Assembly (NCBI RefSeq): GCF_947581785.1
Contig: NZ_CANPVO010000013.1
Coordinates: 62,001-126,000, forward strand
DNA length: 64,000 nt
Direction: 5' to 3'
Source of the DNA: Candidatus Palauibacter polyketidifaciens
GTDB taxonomy: Bacteria; Gemmatimonadota; Gemmatimonadetes; Palauibacterales; Palauibacteraceae
Shown piece after piece: positions 16,673 through 26,349 of the stretch; within the stretch, counting starts at the first letter, position 1, and each line of letters opens with the position of its first letter. The notes beneath the pieces were generated by a model. The model was not told the DNA's origin, made no database searches, and saw only the letters and a program-made list of their open reading frames with translations. The translations under genes and the position numbers were made by a program.

Positions 16673-17205
16673 TGCGTCTCGCATACGCCGCGGCCATGCT
16701 CGCCGTGACCGGGATGGCCTCTGGAGCGGCGTCCTCCGCCGCCCAGACCGTCGACGGGGCCCTCGACGGTGTCGAACGCCCGGCCGCCCCGGGGGACCCG
16801 ATCCGCAGCGCCCAAATCGACCAGCAAACGGCGGAGATCGGCGCCACGCTTCGCTGCCCCATCTGCCGCCAGCAGTCCGTCGCGGAGTCCTCGTCCCGTA
16901 TCGCGCGCGAAATGCAGGATGTGATCCGCACGATGCTCATGGAGGGCCGCACCCACGCGGAGATCGAGGCCTACTTCGTGGAGGCGTACGGCCCCTGGAT
17001 CCTCCTCAAGCCCCGGGCCGAGGGGATGAACCTCTTCGTCTACGCCGGGCCCGGTCTGGCCTTCCTGCTCGGCGGGTTAGTCGTCGCGCGCCGCATCCGG
17101 CGAGGCCGGAGTCGTGACGAGGAAGCGCACGAGGAGCCCGCAACGCCGGACCACCTGCGGAAGGCCGACCGCCGCTGGATCGAGGCTGCGATCAAGGAAT
17201 CCTGA
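16672..17205 (+). CDS. ccmH: Cytochrome c maturation protein CcmH (CcmL/Ccl2 type)
   Basis: This 177-residue periplasmic thiol oxidoreductase subunit of the heme lyase has a signal peptide (MRLAYAAAMLAVTGMASGA). The redox motif LRCPICRQQSVAES carries C62 and C65, followed by the three-helix domain (ARMQDVIRTMLMEG-like, AYFVEAYGPWILLKPR). A C-terminal membrane helix (LFVYAGPGLAFLLGGLVVA) comes before a charged tail. It lacks the TPR (CcmI) extension found in some CcmH fusions. It is the last gene of the operon and converges on the aconitase gene with only six bases between the stops; no hairpin terminator is visible there. Confidence 0.93.
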   Translation: MRLAYAAAMLAVTGMASGAASSAAQTVDGALDGVERPAAPGDPIRSAQIDQQTAEIGATLRCPICRQQSVAESSSRIAREMQDVIRTMLMEGRTHAEIEAYFVEAYGPWILLKPRAEGMNLFVYAGPGLAFLLGGLVVARRIRRGRSRDEEAHEEPATPDHLRKADRRWIEAAIKES

Positions 17206-17211
17206 GACGGC

Positions 17212-19995
17212 TCAAGCCTCCAGTTGCTGGCGCAGGACGGTCTGGAGGATGCCGCCGTTGCGGTAGTAGTTCACCTCGACCTCCGTATCCAGCCGCGCGA
17301 TGGCCTCGAAGCGCACCTCCGATCCGTCGTCGGAGACCGCGATCACCGGGATCGGGTCCTTCGGCCGCAGCCCGTCCGCGATCCCCTCGATGCGGAAGGT
17401 CTCGTTGCCGGTGAGTCCCAGCGTCTCGGCCGTCTCCCCTTCCCGGAACTGAAGGGGCAGGATCCCCATCCCGATGAGGTTCGAACGGTGGATGCGCTCG
17501 TAGCTCACGGCGATGACGGCCTGCACGCCCTGCAGGAAGGGGCCCTTGGCCGCCCAATCGCGGCTCGACCCGGATCCGTAGAGCGCGCCGCCGATGACGA
17601 TGGTGGGCGTCCCCTCCTCCCGGTAGCGCGTCGCCGCATCGAAGATCGTCATCTGCTCGCCGCTCGGAACGTGGCGCGTGAAGCCGCCCTCCACCCCCGG
17701 CACCATCAGGTTCCGCAGCCGGATGTTCGCGAACGTCCCCCGCATCATCACTTCGTGGTTTCCGCGGCGGGCCCCGTATGAGTTGAAGTCGCGGAGCGCG
17801 ACGCCGTGCGCCCTCAGGTAGTCCGCGGCCGGCGACGTCGGCGCGATCCCCCCGGCGGGCGAGATGTGGTCCGTGGTCACCGCGTCGCCGAGGAGGGCGA
17901 GACAGCGGGCTCCCTCGATGTCCGCAGGGGCGGCGGCCTCCTTCGACATCCCGGCGAAGAAGGTCGGCTGGCGCACGTAGGTCGAGGCCTCATCCCACGC
18001 GAAGCGGTCGCCCACGGGGATCTCCAGCGCGTTCCAGCGCTCGTCGCCGGCGTACACCTCCGCGTACTTGGCCCGGAACATCTCCGTCTTCACGGCGGTG
18101 CGGACGGCTTCGTTGATCTCGTCCTGGCTCGGCCAGATGTCGCGCAGGAAGATCTCCTCGCCCCGGTCGTTCGTCCCCAGCGGCTCGCTGTACAGGTCGA
18201 TGTCCATCCGGCCCGCGAGCGCGTACGCGACGACGAGGGGGGGCGAGGCGAGGTAGTTGGCTCGCGAATCGGGACTGATGCGGCCCTCGAAGTTCCGGTT
18301 CCCGGAGAGGACGGAGCAGGCGACGAGATCGTTCTCCCGGATCGCGCCCGAGATCTCGGCCGGGAGCGGTCCGGTGTTCCCGATGCAGGTCGTGCAGCCG
18401 TAGCCGACGACGTGGAAGCCGAGCTGCTCGAAGTACGGCATGAGGCCGGCTTCATTGAGGTATTCCGTCACGACCATCGAGCCGGGAGCGAGACTCGTCT
18501 TCACCCACGGACGCTGCCTGAGTCCCGACTCGACGGCCTTCCGGGCCAGGAGGCCCGCTCCGACCATGACGGACGGATTCGACGTGTTCGTGCAACTCGT
18601 GATCGCGGCGATGACCACCGAACCGTCGTGAAGGGAGAACTCGTGCGACTCGCCCTGTTCGTTCGTCAGGCGCACGGCGACGCCGGCCGGCGCTTCGGCC
18701 ACCGCCACGCCGCCGTCCCCCGTATCGCCGGACCAGCCCGTCATCTGCGTGAGGCCGCCGCCCCCGGCGCCCGGCCCCTTCAGCCCGTCGAGCGCCTCCA
18801 GGAAGCGCGGCTTGCTCTCCGACAGCGGCACGCGCTGCTGCGGCAGCTTCGGGCCCGCGATCGCCGGTTCCACCGTGGAGAGGTCCAGCTCCACGTGGTC
18901 GCTGTATTCCGCCGGCGGCGTGTCCGCATCGTGGAAGAGGCTCTGGGCCCGCGCGTAGGCCTCAACGAGCGCCACCTGCTCGCCGGAGCGGCCCGTGAAG
19001 CGAAGGTACGCGAGCGTCTCCGCGTCGATGGGGAAGATCGCGCAGGTGGAGCCGAACTCGGGGGACATGTTGCCGAGCGTCGCCCGGTCCGCGAGCGACA
19101 GGCCGGCGAGGCCCGGTCCGTAGAACTCGACGAATTTGCCGACGACGCCGGCGCTGCGGAGAACCTCTGTCACCCGCAGGACGAGGTCCGTCGCGGTGGC
19201 GCCGTCCGGGAGCCGGCCGCGGAGCCGGAAACCGAGCACGCGCGGGACGAGCATGGAGAGCGCCTGCCCCAGCATCGCCGCCTCCGCCTCGATGCCGCCC
19301 ACGCCCCATCCGAGGACGCCGAGGCCGTTCACCATCGTCGTATGGCTGTCCGTGCCGACGACGGTGTCGGGATAGGCCGCGCGCTCGCCTCCCGTCGCGT
19401 CGTCGAACACGACCCGGGCCAGGTACTCGAGGTTCACCTGGTGCACGATCCCCGTCCCGGGCGGGACGACCTTGAAGTTGTCGAACGCCGTCTGGCCCCA
19501 GCGGAGGAAGGCGTAGCGCTCGTGGTTCCGCTCGAATTCCCGCTCCGCGTTGATGAGGAACGACCGCGCGGAGCCGAACGAGTCCACCTGCACGGAGTGG
19601 TCGATGACGAGTTCGCACGGCATCAGCGGGTTGATCGAGGCGGGGTCGCCGCCCAGTTCCGCCATTGCGTCGCGCATCGCGGCCAGATCCACGACGGCGG
19701 GCACGCCGGTGAAGTCCTGGAGGAGCACGCGCGCGGGCCGGAAGGAGAGTTCCCGCCCCGGCGTGGCCTGCGCATCCCAACCCGCGATGGCGGCGATGTC
19801 CTCCGCCGTCACCGACTGTCCGTCCTCGTGCCGGACCAGGTTCTCCAGCACGATCTTGATCGAGAACGGAAGACGCGACAGGTCGCTCGCGGTGGCGGAG
19901 GCGACGGCTCGCAGATCGCGGATCGCGACGGGGCCGCCGTGAGCGTCCAGTGAAGCGCGGGCGCCGAACGAATCGAGCTGCGGAAGGTTGGACAT
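17212..19995 (-). CDS. acnA: Aconitate hydratase (AcnA type)
   Basis: This cytoplasmic TCA-cycle enzyme interconverts citrate and isocitrate using a [4Fe-4S] cluster. The predicted length is 927 residues (E. coli AcnA has 891). Cluster ligands are C468 (SCTNTSNPS) and C534/C537 ([12 protein letters not shown]). Other signatures are [33 protein letters not shown] and the swivelling-domain [14 protein letters not shown] 19995 is chosen, with GAGG six bases upstream; an in-frame ATG at 20007 is the alternative. It is monocistronic, divergent from the binding-protein operon and convergent with ccmH. Confidence 0.97.
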   Translation of the reverse strand: MSNLPQLDSFGARASLDAHGGPVAIRDLRAVASATASDLSRLPFSIKIVLENLVRHEDGQSVTAEDIAAIAGWDAQATPGRELSFRPARVLLQDFTGVPAVVDLAAMRDAMAELGGDPASINPLMPCELVIDHSVQVDSFGSARSFLINAEREFERNHERYAFLRWGQTAFDNFKVVPPGTGIVHQVNLEYLARVVFDDATGGERAAYPDTVVGTDSHTTMVNGLGVLGWGVGGIEAEAAMLGQALSMLVPRVLGFRLRGRLPDGATATDLVLRVTEVLRSAGVVGKFVEFYGPGLAGLSLADRATLGNMSPEFGSTCAIFPIDAETLAYLRFTGRSGEQVALVEAYARAQSLFHDADTPPAEYSDHVELDLSTVEPAIAGPKLPQQRVPLSESKPRFLEALDGLKGPGAGGGGLTQMTGWSGDTGDGGVAVAEAPAGVAVRLTNEQGESHEFSLHDGSVVIAAITSCTNTSNPSVMVGAGLLARKAVESGLRQRPWVKTSLAPGSMVVTEYLNEAGLMPYFEQLGFHVVGYGCTTCIGNTGPLPAEISGAIRENDLVACSVLSGNRNFEGRISPDSRANYLASPPLVVAYALAGRMDIDLYSEPLGTNDRGEEIFLRDIWPSQDEINEAVRTAVKTEMFRAKYAEVYAGDERWNALEIPVGDRFAWDEASTYVRQPTFFAGMSKEAAAPADIEGARCLALLGDAVTTDHISPAGGIAPTSPAADYLRAHGVALRDFNSYGARRGNHEVMMRGTFANIRLRNLMVPGVEGGFTRHVPSGEQMTIFDAATRYREEGTPTIVIGGALYGSGSSRDWAAKGPFLQGVQAVIAVSYERIHRSNLIGMGILPLQFREGETAETLGLTGNETFRIEGIADGLRPKDPIPVIAVSDDGSEVRFEAIARLDTEVEVNYYRNGGILQTVLRQQLEA

Positions 19996-20088
19996 GGTGG
20001 ACCTCATCGAGACCGCGAAGGGTTTGTTCCTCTGTGGGCAACGTATCGAACCCGAGGCCTCGGATCGACCGGAGAGCGGGGCGTCAGG

Positions 20089-20117
20089 TTGAACATGAAT
20101 GTACTTGCGAATAAACT
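20089..20117 (+). promoter_or_regulatory. Candidate sigma70-type promoter for the binding-protein operon
   Basis: TTGAAC (20089-20094) and TAAACT (20112-20117) are separated by exactly 17 bases within an unusually A+T-rich patch between divergent acnA and the binding-protein gene. Each hexamer matches the consensus at four of six positions. The TTG start at 20195 lies about 78 bases downstream. No experimental support; chance occurrence is possible. Confidence 0.4.
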
Positions 20118-20194
20118 CTGATGCCGGTCGGTTGCCCCGCGATGGACCGGCCCTGGCGACGCGGACGGCCACCGACGCAGGCAAGGAGAGGGTA

Positions 20195-21613
20195 TTGTCC
20201 GGAAGTCGAAAAGGGACGGAGCCTTCCGACGGACCGCCGGTCCCGGACCACGATCCGGCCCGGGAGGCGCCGCCGCCGAGCGGACTCCTGACGCGCCGCT
20301 CCGCAATCCGCGCCGGGCTCGCGGGTCTGCTCGGCGCGCCCTTCGCCACATCGCTCGGCGCCTCCACCCGACCGCTCGCTCCGGGACTGCGCTGGAGCGG
20401 CAAGCAGGGCGCACAGCCCGACGACGAGATCCTCCTCGGGGTGTCCGCGGCCTTCTCCGGACCATCCCGGGGACTGGGCACCGAACTGTATCGCGGGGCG
20501 ATGTCCTGTTTCGGGCAGGTCAACGAGCAGGGCGGCGTCAACGGCCGGCGGATCGTCCCCAAGCTCTACGACGACGGCTACCAGCCCGATCCGTGCGTGG
20601 AGAACACGCTCAAGCTGATGCTGGAGGACGAGGTCTTCCTGCTGTTCGGCTACGTCGGCACGCCGACCGTTACCCGCGTCCTGCCGCTTCTGAAGAAGTT
20701 CCAGGACCAGCAGATGTACATCTTCTTCCCCTTCACGGGCGCCCAGCCGCAACGTGAGCCGCCGTACGGGGAGTTCGCCTTCAACCTGCGCGCCTCCTAC
20801 GGCCAGGAGACGGCGGGGCTCGTCGACAACTTCGTCCGCATCGGACGCCGCCGAATCGCGGTCTTCTACCAGGCCGACGCCTACGGCCGCAGCGGCTGGG
20901 CCGGCGTGAGGGCGGCGCTGGCCCGGCACGGAGAGACGATCACCGGCGAGGCGACGTACCGGCGGGGCACCCAGTTCACGAGCGTGATGCGGCCGCAGGT
21001 CGAGATTCTGCAGGAGGCCGCCCCGGACGCCGTGATCTGCGTCGGCGCCTACGCCGCATGCGCCGCCTTCGCCCGCGACGCGATGGATCTGGGCCTGCAC
21101 GTGCCCATTGCCAACCTCTCCTTCGTGGGAAGCGAGAACCTGCTGGCCCTCCTCATGGACGCGAGCAGTGATGAGCCGGCGTACTACACGCCGTGGCTCG
21201 TGAACTCGCAGGTCGTGCCCAGCTACGAGGACACATCGATTCCGGCCGTGCCCGAGTACCGCGACCTGATGACGCGCTACAACCCGCAGGTGCCCGAGGA
21301 ACTCGTGGTGGAACCCTACGACCCGTTCCCGTACAGCTTCACGAGCCTCGAAGGATACCTGGACGCGAAACTGCTCACGGAAATCCTCGGTCGGATCGAC
21401 GGCACCCCTGAGCGCGGCAAGCTGAACGACGCCGTGTTCTCCGTGCGCAACTACGATCTGGGGATCGGCGAACGGGTATCGTTCGGGCCCGACCGGCGTC
21501 AGGGACTCCAGAGCGTCTACTACACCGTCGTGGAGGACGGCCGTTTCGTGACCCTCAGCGACTGGGAAGCCAAGTTCGGCCTGGGCGCGACCACGAGCGA
21601 CGGGGCCCCGTGA
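20195..21613 (+). CDS. Type I periplasmic substrate-binding protein (urea/amide/branched-chain amino acid type)
   Basis: The predicted 472-residue protein starts at TTG 20195, with AAGGAG six bases upstream; the open frame runs back to an ATG at 20099 but without a ribosome site. [16 protein letters not shown] is a Tat-like twin-arginine leader. The mature part reads [25 protein letters not shown] and [11 protein letters not shown], the classic opening of Leu/Ile/Val- and urea-type binding proteins. [21 protein letters not shown] and [17 protein letters not shown] follow later. No ABC permease or ATPase is adjacent. Instead its stop overlaps (GTGA) the gene for a membrane HAMP protein, so it more likely acts as the ligand-binding half of a sensor than as a transporter subunit. 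That role is inferred. Confidence 0.85.
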   Translation: MSGSRKGTEPSDGPPVPDHDPAREAPPPSGLLTRRSAIRAGLAGLLGAPFATSLGASTRPLAPGLRWSGKQGAQPDDEILLGVSAAFSGPSRGLGTELYRGAMSCFGQVNEQGGVNGRRIVPKLYDDGYQPDPCVENTLKLMLEDEVFLLFGYVGTPTVTRVLPLLKKFQDQQMYIFFPFTGAQPQREPPYGEFAFNLRASYGQETAGLVDNFVRIGRRRIAVFYQADAYGRSGWAGVRAALARHGETITGEATYRRGTQFTSVMRPQVEILQEAAPDAVICVGAYAACAAFARDAMDLGLHVPIANLSFVGSENLLALLMDASSDEPAYYTPWLVNSQVVPSYEDTSIPAVPEYRDLMTRYNPQVPEELVVEPYDPFPYSFTSLEGYLDAKLLTEILGRIDGTPERGKLNDAVFSVRNYDLGIGERVSFGPDRRQGLQSVYYTVVEDGRFVTLSDWEAKFGLGATTSDGAP

Positions 21614-22350
21614 CGCAGCCGGAGCAGCAGGCGATCCGGATCAAGAGGCTCTTCCGGAAGACGCGCTTCGGCATCTTCGTCCTCTTCGGCGCCATCGTAT
21701 TCGCCACCTCCACGCTCTCGATCCGCACGGTCTCCAGCCAGCTGCAGGAGGAATACGAGAGCAACAGCGCGAACATCGCCAAGAACATCGCCGACTCCAG
21801 CGTCGACATCCTTCTCAACCGCAACCTCGCCACGCTGCAGTCGCTCATCGACCAGTTCGTCGAGATCCAGAGCATCCGGTACATCTATATCACGAGCGAC
21901 ACCGGCGAGATCCTGACCCACACGTTCGTGCCCGGCGTCCCCGAGGTGATCCGCAACGGCGACCCGCACGCGACCGAGCCGATCGAACGCAGCCTGCCGG
22001 GGATGGGCGATTTCGTGGAGGTCGGGAGTCCGATCCTGGCCGGTCAGGCCGGCACGGTGCATGTGGGGATGGACCTCGACCTTGTGCGGCTCAAGATCCA
22101 GCGTGCCACGGGACAGCAGATCGCCCTCATCTGCATCATCCTCATCGTCGGCGTCCTCGGTTCGATCTGGTTCGTGAAGCTCGCCGTCACACCGCTCGAG
22201 GAACTGCTCTCCTACGTTGTGGGGCTGGCCCGCCGGGATGCCGATTCGCTGAACGACGCGAGAGTCCTGGCGCGCGACGACGAGATCGGGGAGATGGCGC
22301 GCCTGATGCTGCACGCCGTGAAGGGTGAAACGACGCCGGGAGCGGACTGA
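21610..22350 (+). CDS. Membrane sensor protein: two TM helices, periplasmic domain and HAMP, no output domain
   Basis: The predicted 246-residue protein starts at GTG 21610, overlapping the stop of the binding-protein gene. TM1 is about residues 20-42 (FGIFVLFGAIVFATSTLSI). A periplasmic segment of about 130 residues looks like a single Cache domain (SSVDILLNRNLATLQSLIDQ, IRYIYITSDTGEILTHTF). TM2 (IALICIILIVGVLGSIWFVK) is followed by a HAMP-like tail (VTPLEELLSYVVGLARRD, DEIGEMARLMLHAV) and then ends. Kinase, cyclase or methyl-accepting domains are absent and none are encoded nearby. It may pass signal to a separate partner or be a truncated receptor. Confidence 0.75.
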   Translation: MTQPEQQAIRIKRLFRKTRFGIFVLFGAIVFATSTLSIRTVSSQLQEEYESNSANIAKNIADSSVDILLNRNLATLQSLIDQFVEIQSIRYIYITSDTGEILTHTFVPGVPEVIRNGDPHATEPIERSLPGMGDFVEVGSPILAGQAGTVHVGMDLDLVRLKIQRATGQQIALICIILIVGVLGSIWFVKLAVTPLEELLSYVVGLARRDADSLNDARVLARDDEIGEMARLMLHAVKGETTPGAD

Positions 22351-22351
22351 G

Positions 22352-23644
22352 GTGTCCGCCGAGGGGTGGAAGGCGCCCCGCGTAGCGATCGCCTTCTTCT
22401 GCACGGTGCTGCAGGTCTGCTTCGGTACCGTCTACGCCTGGAGCTTCTTCCAGACGATGCTCGTCCGGCAGGCGGGCTGGACGTTCACGCAGGGGTCGCT
22501 CGCCTTCTGCATCGCGATCTTCTCGCTGGGGACGGCCGCGGCCTGGGCCGGCCAGTTGCTGCCCAAGGTGGGTCCCCGGCGACTCGCCCTCATCGGAAGC
22601 ACGCTGTTCGCGGGCGGCTACATCATCGCGAGCTTCGCGCTCAGAATCGACTCGATCCTCCTCTTCTACGCCGGATACGGGCTCATCGGGGGCATCGGCA
22701 TCGGACTCGGGTACGTGACCCCGGTAACCACGGCCGCGAAGTGGTTCCCGGACCGGAAGGGGCTCGTCACGGGCATCGTCGTCATGGGCTTCGGCATCGG
22801 CGCGCTCATCCTCAGCAAGGGTCTCGCACCGCTGCTGGTGCTGCAGACGGAGGGGGATCTCCCGCAGATCTTCCTGTGGCTGGGGATCGTCTTCGCCTGC
22901 ATCCTGATCCCCAGCAGTTTCGTTATCGACGACCCGCCGGCCGCCCAGGTCGCGCCGTGGAAACAGCCGGCGAAGGTGGGCCAGTACCTGAAGTCCAGCC
23001 AGTTCGTCATCATCTGGATCGTTTTCTTCTTCAACATCGCTGCGGGCATCTCGGTCATCAGCTTCCAGTCCGAACTCCTGCAGGAGGTCTGGGGGCTGGC
23101 CGATCCCTCGGTCGAACCCGCGGTGCTGGCGGAATACGGGGCGACGCTCATCGCGGCGAGTTCCGTGTGCAACGGACTCGGGCGCATCCTGTGGGCCTGG
23201 CTCTCCGACCGTATCGGGCGCGTCGGCGTGTTCCGGATCCTGCTCGCGAGCCAGATGGTCGTGTTCGGCATCCTCATGACCGAGTCCAATCCGTGGATCT
23301 TCTCCGCGCTCGTGTGCTACGTGCTGCTCTGCTTCGGCGGAGGGTTCGCGACCATGCCCTCGTTCATCCTCGAGGTGTACGGCCCCGGGAACATGTCGAA
23401 AGTGTACGGCGCGATCCTCACCGCCTGGGCCGCGGCGGGCATCTGCGGCCCGCTGTACGTCGGATACCTCAAGGACTCCTATCCGGACCGAGCGGTGATG
23501 TACTGCTTCCTCATCGGGATCCTCATGCTCGGCGCGGGCTACCTGTTCTCGTACCTGCTCGACGACGACCGCGTGAGCCTGGGCCGCCCGACCGTAAGAA
23601 AGACGCTGGAGCGCTACGGAATCCCCGTCCCCGACCAGCCCTGA
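22352..23644 (+). CDS. OFA-family MFS transporter (oxalate/formate antiporter-like)
   Basis: The predicted 430-residue, 12-helix carrier starts at GTG 22352 with GGAG nine bases upstream; a GTG at 22325 inside the previous gene is the alternative. Features of the OFA family are the N-terminal FGTVYAWSFFQTML (usual form YaWSvF), YGLIGGIGIGLGYVTPV with TTAAKWFPDRKGLVTG, and GRILWAWLSDRIGR in the second half. A central loop (DDPPAAQVAPWKQPAK) links the two six-helix bundles. Substrates of OFA members include oxalate, formate and other small carboxylates; the one here is unknown. Position behind the binding protein and sensor suggests ligand-linked uptake. Confidence 0.87.
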   Translation: MSAEGWKAPRVAIAFFCTVLQVCFGTVYAWSFFQTMLVRQAGWTFTQGSLAFCIAIFSLGTAAAWAGQLLPKVGPRRLALIGSTLFAGGYIIASFALRIDSILLFYAGYGLIGGIGIGLGYVTPVTTAAKWFPDRKGLVTGIVVMGFGIGALILSKGLAPLLVLQTEGDLPQIFLWLGIVFACILIPSSFVIDDPPAAQVAPWKQPAKVGQYLKSSQFVIIWIVFFFNIAAGISVISFQSELLQEVWGLADPSVEPAVLAEYGATLIAASSVCNGLGRILWAWLSDRIGRVGVFRILLASQMVVFGILMTESNPWIFSALVCYVLLCFGGGFATMPSFILEVYGPGNMSKVYGAILTAWAAAGICGPLYVGYLKDSYPDRAVMYCFLIGILMLGAGYLFSYLLDDDRVSLGRPTVRKTLERYGIPVPDQP

Positions 23645-23647
23645 CCC

Positions 23648-24553
23648 GTGAGCAGGGGATCGGCGGCCTGCGTCGCCGCCCTGACGACGGCGTTGTCGCT
23701 CTGCGCCTCCTGTGACTCGCCCCCGACTCCCCTGCCCCCTCCGGGCATCGCGTGGGCGCCGGTCGAACCCGTGCAGGGTCACCTCTTTGTCGTCGGCGTA
23801 GACGCTCCCTCCGGGTCGGGCGTGATCTCCGCCGCAGGCGAGGTGGGCGGCGAGGCGCTGCACTTCCGGCGCGTCGGACCGGTGCTCGAGAGTCTGGCGG
23901 CAGTCCCGATTACGACGGTGGACACGCTCGACGGGTGGGTGCGGGCGGACTATGCGGACGGCCGCTCCCGGACCGACTCGCTCCGCATCCCCGTGCGGGC
24001 GGGCGAATACGAGCATGAGCGGCTCACGGTGGCGCCGCGCTTCGGGTCGCCGCCGAACGAGGAGGACCGGGCGCGGCTGGCGAGCGATCGGGAGAAGGCC
24101 GCCCGGGCCTCGCGCGAAGCGCACGCCATGCCGCGCATGTGGAGCACGGTGCGGATCCCGCGCGAATCCCGCGTGACGAGCGGCTTCGGCACGGGCCGTG
24201 AGTTCAACGGACAGATCACGAGCCGCCACATGGGACTCGACCTGGCCGGTGCCCGCGGCGCGATCGTGACGGCGGCCGCTGAGGGCGTCGTGGTGATCGT
24301 CGACGGCTTTCTGCTCGGAGGGAACGTCGTCTACCTAAATCACGGCGGCGGCCTGCTCACCGGCTATTTCCACCTGAGCGAGCAACTGGTGTCCGTCGGC
24401 GACACGGTGACGGCCGGGACGCCCATCGGGAGGATCGGGTCCACCGGCCGCGTGACCGGCCCCCACCTGCACTGGGTCGTGCGCTACGGGGGCACGAGCG
24501 TGGATCCGCGCAGTCTGCTCGCGCTCCCGGGGATCAGATCCATCCCGGAATGA
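23648..24553 (+). CDS. M23 family metallopeptidase, probable lipoprotein
   Basis: The predicted 301-residue exported protein has a GTG start and a short hydrophobic leader ending LSLCASC, a possible lipobox. An Ig-like region (residues about 35-120) precedes the LytM/M23 domain from about 175. The zinc site is visible as SRHMGLDLAG (His and Asp) and GPHLHW (HxH), with the usual GNVVYLNHGGGLLTGYFHLS and GDTVTAGTPIGRIGSTG strands. All ligands are present, so it should be an active peptidoglycan endopeptidase. Its last 20 bases overlap the convergent steroid-reductase gene. Confidence 0.9.
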   Translation: MSRGSAACVAALTTALSLCASCDSPPTPLPPPGIAWAPVEPVQGHLFVVGVDAPSGSGVISAAGEVGGEALHFRRVGPVLESLAAVPITTVDTLDGWVRADYADGRSRTDSLRIPVRAGEYEHERLTVAPRFGSPPNEEDRARLASDREKAARASREAHAMPRMWSTVRIPRESRVTSGFGTGREFNGQITSRHMGLDLAGARGAIVTAAAEGVVVIVDGFLLGGNVVYLNHGGGLLTGYFHLSEQLVSVGDTVTAGTPIGRIGSTGRVTGPHLHWVVRYGGTSVDPRSLLALPGIRSIPE

Positions 24554-25307
24554 TCGCCTTCCGCCCCGGCGGATAGTCCTCGAACCGTTCCCGGTACCAG
24601 CGGTGGTGGCTGAGCGCCCTCGGGACGAGGTTCGCCGCGGTGAACAGGAAGAAGGCGAGTCCGGCCAGCGACCACGTCGCGAGCGCCCAGCCGGCCCATT
24701 CCATTACTTCTCCCAGGTAGTTGGGACACGAGACGTAGCGGAACCCCCCGCCGCGGGGGATCGAATAGCCGGTCTCTCCGGGCTTCCGCAGCTTCAGCAG
24801 GGTGTTGTCGGAGTGCAGGTTCAGGGCGAAGCCGGCCGCGAAGACGGACAGGCCGGCCAGGAACCGCGGGTCTCCCAGCCACTGCGGATCGTACCGTCCG
24901 ATCTCTGAGACCCAGCGTGCGTTTATATACGCGTTGACGATATTGAAGGCGAAACCGGAGACGGCCACGACCGCCGGCATGCGCTTCCCCCTGGTCCGGG
25001 TGCGGAGGGGGTAGATGAATGTCCGATTCAGATAGTGGCACTGCCAGATGCCGAGAAAGACGAGCGGCACCGCGCCGCCGGCCGACGGTCCCGCGAAATA
25101 GACCCACGCAAAGAAGATCGGCGCGGGCAGTTCCATCACAATCCACCCAACGCGATCCGGGAGGCCCGGCCCCCAGCGCCGCCCGGAATAGTGGCGGCCG
25201 TAGGGAACCTTCAGGCGAAGCAGCCCGATGAACGTGAGAGGAGCGAGGGCAAAGAGGGTCCATACCAGCGCACTGTGGAGCGCAATGCCACCCGGTGCGG
25301 TCATCAT
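24534..25307 (-). CDS. Steroid 5-alpha-reductase (SRD5A1)-like membrane oxidoreductase
   Basis: The 257-residue, multi-helix membrane protein closely follows eukaryotic 3-oxo-5-alpha-steroid 4-dehydrogenases. It has an early YGRHY motif, LNRTFIYPLR, HSDNTLLKLRKP, and the C-terminal block CPNYLGEVMEWAGWALATWS, HHRWYRERFEDYP and a closing IIPGWI. The asparagine, tyrosine and glutamate of the NADPH/substrate signature (NYLGE) are intact. Bacterial members are scattered and their substrates (sterols, polyprenoids or other enones) are mostly unknown. It begins 30 bases after the ornithine-cyclodeaminase homologue and overlaps the M23 gene tail to tail. Confidence 0.85.
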   Translation of the reverse strand: MMTAPGGIALHSALVWTLFALAPLTFIGLLRLKVPYGRHYSGRRWGPGLPDRVGWIVMELPAPIFFAWVYFAGPSAGGAVPLVFLGIWQCHYLNRTFIYPLRTRTRGKRMPAVVAVSGFAFNIVNAYINARWVSEIGRYDPQWLGDPRFLAGLSVFAAGFALNLHSDNTLLKLRKPGETGYSIPRGGGFRYVSCPNYLGEVMEWAGWALATWSLAGLAFFLFTAANLVPRALSHHRWYRERFEDYPPGRKAIIPGWI

Positions 25308-25337
25308 CGGCGGCGTCCGGCGCGTGTCGACACGGTT

Positions 25338-26345
25338 CTAGAACGAGACGACGGAGCCGAGACCGAGGTCCTCCGCCCGCCTCAGGGCCGCTTCCGCGAT
25401 CGCGACGTCCTGCGCGGCATTCCCGACCGACTTGAAGAGGGTGAAATCGCGGTCGCCGCGCCCGCCCGGAGCCTGGCCGTTGACGATCTCGCCGAGTTCG
25501 GCATCGATCACGTCCCGCCCGACGATCCCCTTCTCCACCGGGATGATGAGGTCGCCGGCCTCCTCCCATATCGCTTCGCGCTGGTCCACGATCACGCGGG
25601 CGCGGGTGACGATCTCCTCGGGTATCTCGCGGGTGTGAGGCTGAAAGGCGCCGATCGCGTTGAGGTGGGCTCCGGGCTCAAGAAGTTCGGGGGAGAAGAC
25701 GGGCGTCTCGCTCGTGGTAGCGGTCACGACGAGGCGCGCGCCATCGAGGGCCTCGGCCGGGGTCGCGGCGGCGCGGATCCGGGGCGGAGCCCCCCCTTCG
25801 GGCGGCACCAGCGCTGCGGCGCGCGCGGTGAGCGCGGCGGCCAGCTCCCCGGCCCCTTCGGGGGGGACGGAGACGATCCGGATCTCGCGCAGCGGCCGGG
25901 AGGCGGCGAGCAGTTCAATGTGCGCCCGGCCCTGGGCGCCGGCCCCGAACACGGCGAGCACATCCGCCGCGGGGTCGGCCAGCAGCTCCGTGGCCAGCCC
26001 GCTGCCCGCCGCCGTCCGGATCTCCGTCAGCGAGGTGCCGTCGAGGAGAGCGCGGGTGCGTCCCGACTCCGCGTCGAGCAGGATGACCGCCCCCTGGATC
26101 GGGGGTTGACCGGCGGAGACGTTCCCTGGGAAGACCGAGACGATCTTGGCCCCGAGCCCCCGGGAGCCGTCGAGGAAGGCGGGCATGAGGAGGGTGATCC
26201 CGCGCCGGCTCTCGAGATGCCCCCGCACGGGCACCACCGCCTGACCGCCGGACAGTTCCGCGAACGCGACCCGCATCGCATCCACAGCCGCTGCCGCGTC
26301 CACAGCGCGTTCGATGTCGACTCTCGAGAGAACCCGGATCTCCAC
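25338..26345 (-). CDS. Ornithine cyclodeaminase/mu-crystallin family protein
   Basis: The predicted 335-residue NAD(P)-binding protein starts at GTG 26345, four bases after the stop of the TSUP gene. Family motifs are MRVAFAELSGGQAVVPVR, the substrate-side GAKIVSVFPGN, IQGAVILLDAESGRTRALLDG, TEIRTAAGSGLAT and the Rossmann glycines AVFGAGAQGRAHIELL. The end, GNAAQDVAIAEAALRRAEDLG, is also typical. Members act as ornithine cyclodeaminases, alanine or lysine-cyclising enzymes, or ketimine reductases. The sequence alone does not decide the substrate. Confidence 0.88.
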   Translation of the reverse strand: MEIRVLSRVDIERAVDAAAAVDAMRVAFAELSGGQAVVPVRGHLESRRGITLLMPAFLDGSRGLGAKIVSVFPGNVSAGQPPIQGAVILLDAESGRTRALLDGTSLTEIRTAAGSGLATELLADPAADVLAVFGAGAQGRAHIELLAASRPLREIRIVSVPPEGAGELAAALTARAAALVPPEGGAPPRIRAAATPAEALDGARLVVTATTSETPVFSPELLEPGAHLNAIGAFQPHTREIPEEIVTRARVIVDQREAIWEEAGDLIIPVEKGIVGRDVIDAELGEIVNGQAPGGRGDRDFTLFKSVGNAAQDVAIAEAALRRAEDLGLGSVVSF

Positions 26346-26349
26346 TCGT

